Program-made: the position numbers and the translations under genes | Assembly: GCF_003951095.1 (NCBI RefSeq) | Contig: NZ_QXGL01000002.1 | Coordinates: 62,001 to 126,000 of the forward strand | Reading direction: 5' to 3' | Origin: Bifidobacterium goeldii | GTDB lineage: Bacteria > Actinomycetota > Actinomycetes > Actinomycetales > Bifidobacteriaceae | Length of the DNA: 64,000 nt | In this document: positions 34,669 to 42,851 of the stretch, one piece after another | Layout: each line of letters begins with the position of its first letter | How positions within the stretch are numbered: the first letter of the stretch is position 1 | Notes under the pieces: generated by a model | What the model saw: the letters and a program-made list of their open reading frames with translations, nothing else | The model's database searches: none | Told to the model about the DNA's origin: nothing

Positions 34669-34714
34669 CGCCGGTTCGTTCTATGAGGGCAATGTCTCAC
34701 GGAACGAACCGGCG
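34669..34714. terminator. Terminator after the second FGGY kinase gene
   Basis: CGCCGGTTCGTTC (34669-34681) pairs perfectly with GAACGAACCGGCG (34702-34714), about 70 bases past the kinase stop. Confidence 0.7.
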
Positions 34715-34784
34715 GTGTGCGGGGAATCACGAATGCAAACAATGGGTATACGCGCTTGTATGCGTGTATTGACCGCGTTTGACT

Positions 34785-36434
34785 TTATTGACTGAGCGGT
34801 ATTGCTTCGATAGCAGCGCGCTCAATAGGCAGCCCAGCAACAAAGCGTTCGAAGAACTGTTCAAAGCCTTCCACATCCGCAGGTATTGGTTGCTCTGTGG
34901 TGAATTGCACGTCACTGAATACGCGATCGTCAAGGTAGTCAGCAAGTGGCTCTTCCGCATGCCATAGGTAGTCGGCGAGGACTGCCATACCCCATGCGCC
35001 ACCTTCAGACGCAGTCGCCATCACCTTAATCGGCGTATTAAATGCGGCAGCCAAAATACTCTGCGCCACCTTCGGCGTCGCAAAAATACCACCATGACCA
35101 ACCAGCGAATCAATCTGCACATGCTCCTGCTTCGTCATCACATCCATACCAATGCGTACGGGTGCAAACGCAGAAAACAGTTGCGATCTCATGAATGCGC
35201 CAAGCGTTAAGGCTGCTTCAGGGCTGCGAGCAAACAGCGGGCGCCCTTCGTCAAGGCCAGCAAGAAACTCGCCTGAGTAGAAGGGGAAGTTGAGCAATCC
35301 CTTTGCATCCGGAGGCACTCCTTCAGCAATAGCCGCGCGGAACAGCGCACCGTACAGGCTTCCCGCATCGATTTCGAATCCGGCAGCTTGAGCAAACTGG
35401 CCAAACAGGCCAACCCACGCGTTCAAATCCGACGTGAAATTGTTCGCGTGACTCATACCAGCCAAATCACCAGCTGGAGTCGTCACCAAATCAACCTCAG
35501 GGTGCAGTGCCTTCAACTTATGCTCCAACACCACCATCGCAAAAATCGACGTGCCAGCAGACACGTTACCCGTGCGCACGCGTACAGAATTGGTGGCCAC
35601 CATACCAGTGCCAGCATCGCCCTCCGGAGGAGCCATGCGCACACCGGGCTTGAGCGTGCCGGTTGGGTCAAGCAGCCGCGCACCTTTAACAGTGAGCATG
35701 CCCGCATCTTGGCCGGCAACCAGCGTGGTCGGGAACACGTCATGGAAACTCCATGGCTGTGCTGCAACTTCAGGAATCTCATCAAAGGTGCGGCTGAGTT
35801 CAGCATCCCACGTGCGAGTTTCTGGATCGATCGGGAACATGCCGGACGCGTCTCCCACGCCGATTACCTTGCGCCCAGTGAGCTGCCAGTGTACGTAACC
35901 CGCCAACGTGGTGATGTAGGCCACTCGCGGCACGTGGGGCTCATGGTCGAGAATGCACTGGTAGAGGTGCGCTACCGACCATCGTTCGGGAATGTTGTAC
36001 TGGAACAGCTCGGACAGCTTCTCGTGCGCTTGACGAGTATTGGTATTGCGCCAGGTTCGAAATGGCACCAGCAGCTCGCCGTCGCTATCGAACGCGAGAT
36101 AGCCGTGCATCATCGCAGAAAAGCCCATCGCTCCCACGCGCACAATATCTTCGCCGTACGCGGTTTTCACATCGTGCGCGAGCGCTGCGTAAGCAGCTTG
36201 TACGCCTTGCCATACTTCCTCAAGTGGGTATGTCCACAAGCCGTTTTCGAGATGGTTTTCCCACTGGTGTTCACCCGATGCGATAACGCGATAGTGATCG
36301 TCGATGAGCACCGCTTTGATACGCGTGGACCCCAGTTCAATGCCCAGTGATGTGCCACCGCTGCGAATACGCTCGGCGATGGCGGCGATGTCTGTGGCGG
36401 CGGAAGAGCCCGCCGCCGTATGCATTGCGGTCAT
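34785..36434 (-). CDS. FGGY-family carbohydrate kinase, paralogue of araB
   Basis: A 549-residue FGGY kinase with GIELGSTRIKA near the N-terminus and ASEGGAWGMAVLA near the C-terminus. It is clearly a duplicate of the 26986-28626 kinase. Long central and C-terminal blocks are identical in protein and nearly so in DNA (for example 35050-35105 against 27260-27315), whereas the N-terminus, substrate-loop regions and C-terminus differ. It lies 35 bases after the alcohol dehydrogenase gene on the same strand, which suggests that it phosphorylates the ketose made by that enzyme. The ATG at 36434 follows GGGAAAG. The substrate is unknown; a pentulose or tetrulose is plausible. Confidence 0.88.
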   Translation of the reverse strand: MTAMHTAAGSSAATDIAAIAERIRSGGTSLGIELGSTRIKAVLIDDHYRVIASGEHQWENHLENGLWTYPLEEVWQGVQAAYAALAHDVKTAYGEDIVRVGAMGFSAMMHGYLAFDSDGELLVPFRTWRNTNTRQAHEKLSELFQYNIPERWSVAHLYQCILDHEPHVPRVAYITTLAGYVHWQLTGRKVIGVGDASGMFPIDPETRTWDAELSRTFDEIPEVAAQPWSFHDVFPTTLVAGQDAGMLTVKGARLLDPTGTLKPGVRMAPPEGDAGTGMVATNSVRVRTGNVSAGTSIFAMVVLEHKLKALHPEVDLVTTPAGDLAGMSHANNFTSDLNAWVGLFGQFAQAAGFEIDAGSLYGALFRAAIAEGVPPDAKGLLNFPFYSGEFLAGLDEGRPLFARSPEAALTLGAFMRSQLFSAFAPVRIGMDVMTKQEHVQIDSLVGHGGIFATPKVAQSILAAAFNTPIKVMATASEGGAWGMAVLADYLWHAEEPLADYLDDRVFSDVQFTTEQPIPADVEGFEQFFERFVAGLPIERAAIEAIPLSQ

Positions 36435-36469
36435 GTCATTGTCGCTTTCCCAATTCGAATCGCAATGGG

Positions 36470-37549
36470 TTAGAACGTGATGGCGACCTTGAAATCGCCA
36501 TGCGTGCCGTGCGCGTATTCGAAGGCGGTCTGCCACTCTTCCAGCGGGAAGGTGTGCTCCAGCACGCCATCGGTTTTCAGCGTGCCGTTGCGAATGCCTT
36601 CGAGCACGTACGGGTAAGCGTATGGGCTCAGGTGGGAGCCGAGCACGTCGAGCTCTTTACCATCGCCGATTACCGACCAATCGAGCGAGGTTTCATCAAC
36701 GAAGACGCCGAACTCAACGAAGCGGCCGAGCTTGCGGATCATCTTCATACCCTGGCGCACCGAGGAGGAGTTGCCGGTTGCTTCAATGTACGTGTCGCAA
36801 CCGTAGCCGTCGGTGAGCTTCATGATTTCTTCGACGACATCGACTTCGCCCGGGTTGAGCACGATGTCAGCACCGAATTCTGTTGCCTTGCGCAGGCGAT
36901 CATTGTTCATGTCGAGAACGACCAGCTTGAACGGGTTGCGCGTGCGCGCGTAGGTGATCATACCCAAACCCAGCGTGCCAGCACCGGAGATCACTACAAC
37001 GTCTTCGGCGTGAATGTCAGCGCGGTCAACTGCATGCTTAGCGCATCCATACGGTTCAACGAGCAGTGCCTTCTTGAGCGGAATATCTTCGGGAACACGG
37101 GTGATGTGCGCGTACTTGTGGTAGCGCACGTATTCAGCCATTCCACCGTTGTTAGTGTGCTGGTAGCCGAACATGTTGTGCGGCTCACACATCCAGTAAC
37201 GACCGGATGTGCAGAATCGGCACTTGCCGCAAGGAGCAATCTGATCGGCGGTAATACGATCGCCAATCTTGTAGTCAGTAACGTTCTCACCGACTTCAGC
37301 AACACGGCCGAGGAACTCATGGCCAGGAACAAACGGCGGCTTTACCCAGCAAGGCTGAATGTCATCGCCCCACAGGCGAGCTGCAGCACCGTCGTAACAC
37401 TTGATGTCGCCGACACACACGCCACAACCTTCGGTTTTGATGATAATGTCATCCGGGCCACACTCAGGGACCGGGAAATCAGTTTCCAGCTTGTAATCCT
37501 TAATACCGTACGCGACGAGGGCCTTCATGGTTTTGGGCAGGTTCGACAT
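36470..37549 (-). CDS. Zinc-dependent polyol/alcohol dehydrogenase
   Basis: A 359-residue medium-chain dehydrogenase. Catalytic zinc ligands are in GCGVCVGD and PGHEF, and the structural zinc site is CGKCRFCTSGRYWMC. The Rossmann loop is GAGTLGLG and the NAD-binding Asp is in LVVLDMN, suggesting NAD rather than NADP. The overall sequence resembles the erythritol/L-threitol and other polyol dehydrogenases. CAAAGGAG precedes the ATG at 37549. It leads the operon with the FGGY kinase: polyol to ketose, then ketose phosphate. It is divergent from the ROK regulator across an AT-rich region. Confidence 0.85.
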   Translation of the reverse strand: MSNLPKTMKALVAYGIKDYKLETDFPVPECGPDDIIIKTEGCGVCVGDIKCYDGAAARLWGDDIQPCWVKPPFVPGHEFLGRVAEVGENVTDYKIGDRITADQIAPCGKCRFCTSGRYWMCEPHNMFGYQHTNNGGMAEYVRYHKYAHITRVPEDIPLKKALLVEPYGCAKHAVDRADIHAEDVVVISGAGTLGLGMITYARTRNPFKLVVLDMNNDRLRKATEFGADIVLNPGEVDVVEEIMKLTDGYGCDTYIEATGNSSSVRQGMKMIRKLGRFVEFGVFVDETSLDWSVIGDGKELDVLGSHLSPYAYPYVLEGIRNGTLKTDGVLEHTFPLEEWQTAFEYAHGTHGDFKVAITF

Positions 37550-37821
37550 GATGTAACTCCTTTGTTGATGCTGTGGAGGACCGTCGGCAACATCGTCGGC
37601 GACCCAGTGGTAACAAAACTCGATCCTCAAATATATTTATTCTAAATATTTATTGAATCGTGTTTATGAAATTAAGTTTAATGTATTGCGTAGCGCCGTC
37701 AAGCACGAAACGCCGACGGCCGGCATTTTCGATATAATTTTTAATAAAATAATTTTGATAAATTCCGGCAGTCACCGCAGACGCCACAAGCACACCGGCA
37801 ACCAGCGCGGAAGGAACGATA
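37550..37821. promoter_or_regulatory. AT-rich divergent control region between dehydrogenase and ROK genes
   Basis: This 272-base region contrasts with the GC-rich surroundings. Around 37630-37680 it reads AATATTTATTGAATCG-TGTTTATGAAAT, and around 37731-37765 there is TTTTTAATAAAATAATTTT. A related sequence (CTATTTATTGATTTG-ACTTTCATAAAT, 41536-41561) stands before the esterase gene, also a ROK-type locus member. AT-rich inverted repeats are usual operators of ROK regulators, so I take these as candidate binding sites. Confidence 0.55.
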
Positions 37822-38940
37822 ATGACCACCCAGCAGCTCAATGCAGCCAATCTCAACCGCAATCGCATCTTCAATCACATTCGCCGAACCGGCGGTATTT
37901 CTAAACCAGAATTGATGCGCGCACTGGGACTCAGTATGCCCACTATCGTCAAAAACATTGCTGAATTGCAGCAAGAAGGGCTGATTCGCGAGGACGGCAA
38001 ACTGCGCAACGCAAGCGTCGGTCGTAACGCCGTGGCCTACACCGTCGACCCATTGAGCAAAGTGTCGATCGGCATCGACCTCACGAAAAACGCATGGTCC
38101 ATGCTGCTTCTTGACCTCAACGGCAACGTTGCCGACTCCAGAACACGCACCATCCCGTTCAGCAACAGTCGCGAATACATCGAGAATCTCATCGCCGACA
38201 TTACCAATCTGCGCGAATCCAATCACATTCCCCAGCAGCGCGTGCTTGGCATGGGCATCAGCGTGCCCGCGCTCATTGATAACACCGACAACCGCCCCTC
38301 ATACAGCAAAATCATGGACTTCAGCAAGTTCACAATGGACGGTATCGAAGCTCAAGCACCCTACGCTTGCCGCCTTTACAACGACGCCGACGCTGCCTGC
38401 TACGCCGAAGTGCACGATACCGGCGTCAATGGCAACCTGTTCTACGTGTGCCTGAGCAACAATGTTGGCGGCGCCTCATTCGTAGCCGGCAACCGCTATG
38501 AGGGCACCAATAATCGCGCATGCGAAATCGGCCATATCGCCGTCGAATGGAAGGGCAAACACTGCTATTGCGGGCAATATGGCTGCCTAGACTGCTATTG
38601 CAGCACTTCCGCACTGATTGAGACCGGCGGAGATTTGGATACCTTCTTCACCAAGCTCAACGCTCACGACAGCGCTGCTGAGAAAACTTGGAACGACTAC
38701 ATTCGTCACCTATCGCGAGCGCTCAAAAGCATCGTGTTGCTCTACGATTGCCCGATCGTGCTCGGCGGGTACATTGGCGCCAAACTGGAACCGTATGTGC
38801 AGCGTATTGAAGAAGCCGTGCGCGCAATCGACCCATACGAACTGCCAGTAGGAGCGATTCGCGCCTGCACCGTACGCGATAATGCTTCCACACTCGGCGC
38901 AGCACTGCCGTTTGTTGAAGAGTATTGGAAGACTATTTAG
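37822..38940 (+). CDS. ROK-family transcriptional regulator
   Basis: A 372-residue NagC/XylR-type regulator. Residues 1-70 hold a winged helix (IFNHIRRTGGISKPELMRALGLSMPTIV is its core). The remainder is a sugar-kinase-like ROK domain with GMGISVPALID and the zinc signature EIGHIAVEWKGKHCYCGQYGCLDCYCS. The glycine-rich ATP loop of true kinases (DxGGT) is degraded (GIDLTKN), as expected for a repressor. It is transcribed away from the dehydrogenase-kinase pair and towards the EIIC-esterase pair. Both flanks carry similar AT-rich sites, so it probably controls both. The ligand is likely the locus sugar. Confidence 0.87.
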   Translation: MTTQQLNAANLNRNRIFNHIRRTGGISKPELMRALGLSMPTIVKNIAELQQEGLIREDGKLRNASVGRNAVAYTVDPLSKVSIGIDLTKNAWSMLLLDLNGNVADSRTRTIPFSNSREYIENLIADITNLRESNHIPQQRVLGMGISVPALIDNTDNRPSYSKIMDFSKFTMDGIEAQAPYACRLYNDADAACYAEVHDTGVNGNLFYVCLSNNVGGASFVAGNRYEGTNNRACEIGHIAVEWKGKHCYCGQYGCLDCYCSTSALIETGGDLDTFFTKLNAHDSAAEKTWNDYIRHLSRALKSIVLLYDCPIVLGGYIGAKLEPYVQRIEEAVRAIDPYELPVGAIRACTVRDNASTLGAALPFVEEYWKTI

Positions 38941-39032
38941 CCGCTCTCCCCTAGCGCTCGTACCTATCGCATTCGCACCTCGCCGCACGCGAACGCAGCA
39001 AGCACGATGCACACTGTGCACATCCATATACG

Positions 39033-39083
39033 CATGATGGTGGCCTGAACTCCTGTGATTAGGGAGTTCAGGCCACCATCATG
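39033..39083. terminator. Bidirectional terminator between ROK and EIIC genes
   Basis: A perfect 21-bp inverted repeat (39033-39053 with 39063-39083) and a nine-base loop between convergent genes. Confidence 0.9.
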
Positions 39084-39137
39084 ATCTATAGAACTCTATA
39101 GAACATGCAGCTGGTCATAGTTATAGCAAGCCGCACA

Positions 39138-40463
39138 TCAGACCGCCGCAGGAACTGCCGCCCCCACTGGAGTAGGCGCACTCGGTGTGATAACGGTAGC
39201 AGTCGTAGCGCTTGCCGCAGCGCTATCCGAAGCTGCTACGCTCTCAGCGTTCGGCGCTTCCGCAGTAGCAGGCTGAACGATAATGCCATCTTCCGCTTCA
39301 GCTTGCGCCGATTCGCGAATCAGACGCTGCAAATCCTTTTCGGATCCGTAGCCGAACACGGTCAGCACAAGGAATCCAGCGACCATGCACACCAGGCAGG
39401 TAATCAGGAACCATACGAAACCGTCGCCCACGTATACCGGCAGCGTAATGAAGCCCGGCACAGCGAACGCCACCGCGCGTCCTCCAGTCGCACCGATTAC
39501 CGCACCACCGACCGCGCCAATACCGCACGCGTAGTACAGCGGCCTTTTCAGCGGCAGCATGTAGCCAAACAGTGCTGGCTCAGAAATCGTGCACACTGCC
39601 GATACTGCAGAACTGTAGCCAAGCGCTTTCTGGCCAGGGTCTTTCACCTTCAGCGCGTACGCTAGCGACATACCCACGATCGCGAAGACAGTCGGTCCGA
39701 AGAACGCCAGAATCGTATCAGTTCCAGTCTCAGCGAAATTGGTGAGGATAATCGGGATCAAACCGTATTGCAAACCCACAATGATCATCGGCTGCACGAG
39801 CGCACCGAGCACCGCGCCGGCCAGAATCGGACTGAATCCGTAGATTGCGTTATATCCGTTAGCAATGCCTTCAGAAATCGCGGAGCCGACCGGGCCAAAG
39901 ACCAGCATCATGCACGGCAGCATGACCACGAGGCAAAACAGCGAACCAAGCAGGCCGAACAGCATTTCGCCGAGTAGCTTGCGCCAGAGCTTTTCCAATA
40001 CCCATTGCAGTGCTACCGCAAAGAAGATTGGAATCAGCACGGAACTGTAGCTGACGTTCGGGATTGGAAGGCCGAGGAAATATGCGCCGCCGCCTTTGGC
40101 GAGCATTTCGCTCATTGATGGATACAGGCTGGCGAGCGCGATCATCACCGAGACAAACGGGTTGAGTTTGAAGCGTTTTGCGGTAGTGAACGCCACCATG
40201 ACTGGCAGGTAGTAGAAGAACGCGTCTGACATGTTGTAGAAGAACAGGTAGAGGTCGCTCTTATCAGAAAGTACTTTGACGATGGTGAGTAGCTGCAGGA
40301 TGCCTTTGAGCACGCCCATCGAAAGTAGGACGGGAAGAATTGGGGTGAAGATTTCGGTAACGACGTTGATTGCTGTGTCGTAGGCCTGTTTTGCTTTGGC
40401 TCCGAAAGTTTGCGGTTGGGCAGAGCGGCCGGCTTTGGCCGCGGAGGATGTGGAATCTGACAT
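39138..40463 (-). CDS. EIIC-type PTS permease domain protein without EIIA or EIIB
   Basis: A 441-residue membrane protein matching the EIIC domain of glucose/sucrose/beta-glucoside PTS transporters: ILPVLLSMGVLKGILQLL, FYNMSDAFFYYLPVMVAFTTAKRF, and CTISEPALFGYMLPLKRP, which includes the substrate Glu of the ISEP motif. Unusually there is no EIIB (no phosphocysteine motif) and no EIIA; the C-terminus is only an Ala/Ser/Thr-rich tail, and no separate EIIA or EIIB gene lies in the window. The ATG at 40463 follows AAGGAG. It follows the esterase gene by 35 bases. It could borrow an EIIB from elsewhere or work without phosphorylation, with the FGGY kinase of the locus doing that step. Confidence 0.85.
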   Translation of the reverse strand: MSDSTSSAAKAGRSAQPQTFGAKAKQAYDTAINVVTEIFTPILPVLLSMGVLKGILQLLTIVKVLSDKSDLYLFFYNMSDAFFYYLPVMVAFTTAKRFKLNPFVSVMIALASLYPSMSEMLAKGGGAYFLGLPIPNVSYSSVLIPIFFAVALQWVLEKLWRKLLGEMLFGLLGSLFCLVVMLPCMMLVFGPVGSAISEGIANGYNAIYGFSPILAGAVLGALVQPMIIVGLQYGLIPIILTNFAETGTDTILAFFGPTVFAIVGMSLAYALKVKDPGQKALGYSSAVSAVCTISEPALFGYMLPLKRPLYYACGIGAVGGAVIGATGGRAVAFAVPGFITLPVYVGDGFVWFLITCLVCMVAGFLVLTVFGYGSEKDLQRLIRESAQAEAEDGIIVQPATAEAPNAESVAASDSAAASATTATVITPSAPTPVGAAVPAAV

Positions 40464-40498
40464 GTCGCACTCCTTGACGTGGCGTTCGACCGCGGCCG

Positions 40499-41458
40499 TC
40501 ACAAATGGTCTACGACGAAGTTGAGTGCTTCGAAGCTTTTGCCGTGCGTTTCGAAGATGAATGCGTGCAGCATGCCTTCGCCGAGGTAGTAGTCGACGTT
40601 GACGCCGGCGTCTTCGAGTTTGGCAGCGTACATGACTGCTTGATCGAGAAGCGGATCGCATTCGCCGGAGAGGATAACTGCTGGCGGCAGTCCGGACACG
40701 TCTTCCGCCCAGAGTGGGGAGGCGTATGGCGAGCGGCGATCGGCGTCGCCGTAGTACTGTTCGAACTGGTTGACGCGGCTGTCATACCACAGGTAGTGAT
40801 CACCACTGCCGTATTTGAGTTCGGATTGGGTGCGCTCGGCCGGGTAACCATCGGTGAGCGGCCACCATAGGAACTGCTTGGCGATCTTCGGCCCCTTGCG
40901 GTCGCGTGCCATCAGGGCGACTGCGGCGGCGAAGTTGCCGCCAGAGCTTTCTCCGCCGACGAGCAGTCGATCGGGGTCGCCGTTGAGCTCTTCGATATGG
41001 TCGCTAGCCCACTGTACTGCGGCGTAGCTGTCTTCCAAGCCGCCAGGGAATTTGACTTCGGGGGCCAGTCGGTAGTCAACGCTGATGACTACCGCGTTGC
41101 CGAAGCGGCTGATGTAGCGCATCACCCAGTCTGCATAGTCCGGGCTGTAGAGCATGAAGGAGCCGCCGTGGAAGAATACGAGGACCGGGTGCGGGCCTTC
41201 GCCGGTTGGCTTGTAAATCCAGATTGGAATGGTGATGTTGTCGCCATAGGTGAAGGTGGTTTTTTCTACGGCGATTTTTGTCAGTTCGGGGTAGACGTTA
41301 CAGTGTTCGATTTGCGACTGGTAGCGTGCGACGTCTTGATTAGAAATGACTACGCGCAAGGTGGCGAGGTTGTCAAAATCAATCGAGCCAGCCGGGCGAA
41401 TCTCTACTTCCGGGGCAACCGGACCGTATTTTGGCTCAAAGTACTTCCTGAACTCCAT
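40499..41458 (-). CDS. Alpha/beta-hydrolase esterase, hormone-sensitive-lipase type
   Basis: A 319-residue cytoplasmic esterase. The oxyanion motif is HGGS, the nucleophile Ser lies in GGESSGGN, the acid in SGECDPLLDQA and the His in GMLHAF, giving a complete triad. No signal peptide is present, so it acts on a compound already inside the cell. The ATG at 41458 follows AAAGGAG. It is first in an operon with the EIIC-like permease, which suggests that it removes acyl groups from an imported ester such as an acylated sugar (inference). An AT-rich control region lies upstream, similar to the one at the ROK gene. Confidence 0.85.
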   Translation of the reverse strand: MEFRKYFEPKYGPVAPEVEIRPAGSIDFDNLATLRVVISNQDVARYQSQIEHCNVYPELTKIAVEKTTFTYGDNITIPIWIYKPTGEGPHPVLVFFHGGSFMLYSPDYADWVMRYISRFGNAVVISVDYRLAPEVKFPGGLEDSYAAVQWASDHIEELNGDPDRLLVGGESSGGNFAAAVALMARDRKGPKIAKQFLWWPLTDGYPAERTQSELKYGSGDHYLWYDSRVNQFEQYYGDADRRSPYASPLWAEDVSGLPPAVILSGECDPLLDQAVMYAAKLEDAGVNVDYYLGEGMLHAFIFETHGKSFEALNFVVDHL

Positions 41459-41533
41459 GTCGAACTCCTTTGTCGTGCTTCATACCGTCGTTGGTATTGT
41501 TCAGTCAATCAATACATAAACCATATTTTGTAA

Positions 41534-41575
41534 TTCTATTTATTGATTTGACTTTCATAAATATAGCATTACAAA
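41534..41575 (-). promoter_or_regulatory. Candidate ROK operator/promoter region of the esterase-EIIC operon
   Basis: The AT-rich CTATTTATTGATTTGACTTT followed by CATAAATATAG resembles the site near 37640-37671 (shared ATTTATTGA followed by a TTTNATRAAAT-like half). It stands 76 bases or more before the esterase start. Confidence 0.45.
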
Positions 41576-41639
41576 TTCAACGACACAAGCCGGCGCGCTG
41601 AGGAGATGCAAAAAGTAGCCGAGATCACACACCCCCGAG

Positions 41640-41694
41640 CAGTCACCGAACAGTTCCCGAACAGTTCCCAACCAGTTCTCAAACAGTCCTCAAA
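41640..41694. repeat. 11-nt minisatellite (x5)
   Basis: Five head-to-tail units: CAGTCACCGAA, CAGTTCCCGAA, CAGTTCCCAAC, CAGTTCTCAAA and CAGTCCTCAAA. Intergenic, next to the terminator at 41701-41743. Confidence 0.9.
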
Positions 41695-41700
41695 CAAAGA

Positions 41701-41743
41701 AACCCTAGGATTCCAGCAGTGTGTGCTGGCAAATCCTAGGGTT
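41701..41743 (-). terminator. Terminator after the exported-protein pair
   Basis: AACCCTAGGATT (41701-41712) pairs with AATCCTAGGGTT (41732-41743), and CCAGCA with TGCTGG inside. On the minus strand the exit is T-rich (TCTTTGTTT). Confidence 0.8.
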
Positions 41744-41756
41744 ATATCGAACTGGG

Positions 41757-41822
41757 CGAACTACTCAGCCGTGTGAACTACTCAGCAGTGCAAATTACTC
41801 AACTGTGCGATCTACTCAGTGG
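41757..41822 (-). repeat. 17-nt minisatellite (~x4) spanning the stop codon of the 41816 gene
   Basis: Units of the form CGAACTACTCAGCCGTG (41757-41773, 41774-41790, 41791-41807, 41808-41822 partial). On the minus strand each unit carries TGAGTA, giving a TGA and, in three units, a TAG. The gene stop (41816-41818) is the first of these. Confidence 0.9.
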
Positions 41823-42835
41823 AAACGAAAATCCGTAACCGCAGGAACCGTATCAGGCGTGCTCACCGCGTGCGTACCATTCTCAGCTCCAACAACCGCT
41901 AATTGCGTGAGCCGTAGCTTCATACCTGATTTGACGTAGTCGGCCTTGGTATCGATAGAAATCACCGCCGACTGGCCATGTGCCAATTCAATATGGCTCA
42001 GTTCACCCCACAGGTTGTTAACCTGCTCGCCTGAACTCGTCAGCAGATCCATGCCAAGCGAGACATCAGTGAGCGTGCCGGGAACATTACTGCGTACCGT
42101 AACGTCAACAACGTGTGTGGCGTCCGTGTACGATGATGTGACTTCGCCGCGATCATCCAATGCGACAATTTCCACTGGCATCGTATGTGGTTTTGCAGCA
42201 TCAAGTCCTAGCGCATCGCGAATGTTCGCATCATCATCAGAGGGTTCCCCCCAATCGGCACTCAGGTAACGCGAGACCGTTTGCAAGCGCACTGATCGTG
42301 ATATTGCAGTAGCTTGCTTGGCCATTGACTCATAGTCGCGGGCCACTGACTCGATGCGGCTTGCTACCGAATCTGGCCATGTGCGCGCACGCAACATAGT
42401 GGCAGTTTCCGCGAGCGATTTCGATGCTGAACGAGCAGCTTCACGCGTTGCAGACAGATCGTCTCCAAACGATGTCAGCATGACATCGTTCACAGCTTGC
42501 CATGACGTGTCAATTGCTTGCAGATAATAATCGCCTGCTTGCGCGCGGCTCAGTTTGGGACCTGTTGCTTCCGTGAAATCGCCGGAGATGTACTCGTAAT
42601 CGTCCAACTCATCTTTGGCGTCACTCGGGCAGATTTCGTCAGAAAGCACGCTCACACCGCCTGCAATATATCCGCCTACCGCGCCAACAACGATCAATAC
42701 AACCGCAACCGCCGCGCCCAGCACCCACTTCCAGGGGCGTGAACCACTATTGCGATTGCGCTGAGGGCGAGGACCAGCCTGATACGACTGCGGCGTATTG
42801 GAATATTGTGCGTACTGTTGATATTCACTCATCAT
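41816..42835 (-). CDS. Exported single-pass protein, paralogue of the upstream gene product
   Basis: A 339-residue protein of unknown function. A Gln/Tyr/Asn/Arg-rich cytoplasmic N-terminus precedes one helix (about 37-60, WVLGAAVAVVLIVVGAVGGYIAG). The external part has a helical region with the motif ARTWPDSVASRIESVARDYE and an immunoglobulin-like C-terminal part with HVVDVTVRSNVPGTLTDVSLGMDL. The 42852 product repeats this order (AARTWPSSIRTAVNMVILDY; CLDVTVTNEVPVAVTDIALRMTL), so the two are paralogues. Two ATGs stand in tandem (42835 and 42832) after GAGGTG; either may be used. It is 16 bases after the upstream gene. Confidence 0.7.
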   Translation of the reverse strand: MMSEYQQYAQYSNTPQSYQAGPRPQRNRNSGSRPWKWVLGAAVAVVLIVVGAVGGYIAGGVSVLSDEICPSDAKDELDDYEYISGDFTEATGPKLSRAQAGDYYLQAIDTSWQAVNDVMLTSFGDDLSATREAARSASKSLAETATMLRARTWPDSVASRIESVARDYESMAKQATAISRSVRLQTVSRYLSADWGEPSDDDANIRDALGLDAAKPHTMPVEIVALDDRGEVTSSYTDATHVVDVTVRSNVPGTLTDVSLGMDLLTSSGEQVNNLWGELSHIELAHGQSAVISIDTKADYVKSGMKLRLTQLAVVGAENGTHAVSTPDTVPAVTDFRFH

Positions 42836-42851
42836 GTCACCTCACACGCGT

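Larger units (their letters stand above)
41459..41815. other. Intergenic region upstream of the esterase: control site, minisatellites, terminator
   Basis: A 357-base gap. It contains the AT-rich candidate ROK site (about 41534-41575), an 11-nt tandem array (41640-41694), a terminator hairpin (41701-41743) and a 17-nt tandem array reaching into the next gene (41757-41822). No coding potential was recognised. Confidence 0.7.

Noticed and set aside
26986-36434. Possible composite transposon bounded by the two FGGY kinase copies
   Set aside because: The genes between them (rnhB, lepB, rplS) are core genes, the copies are in direct orientation, and no transposase is present.
41640-41694. Possible CRISPR array
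   Set aside because: Units are 11 nt, directly adjacent and without spacers; no cas genes in the window.
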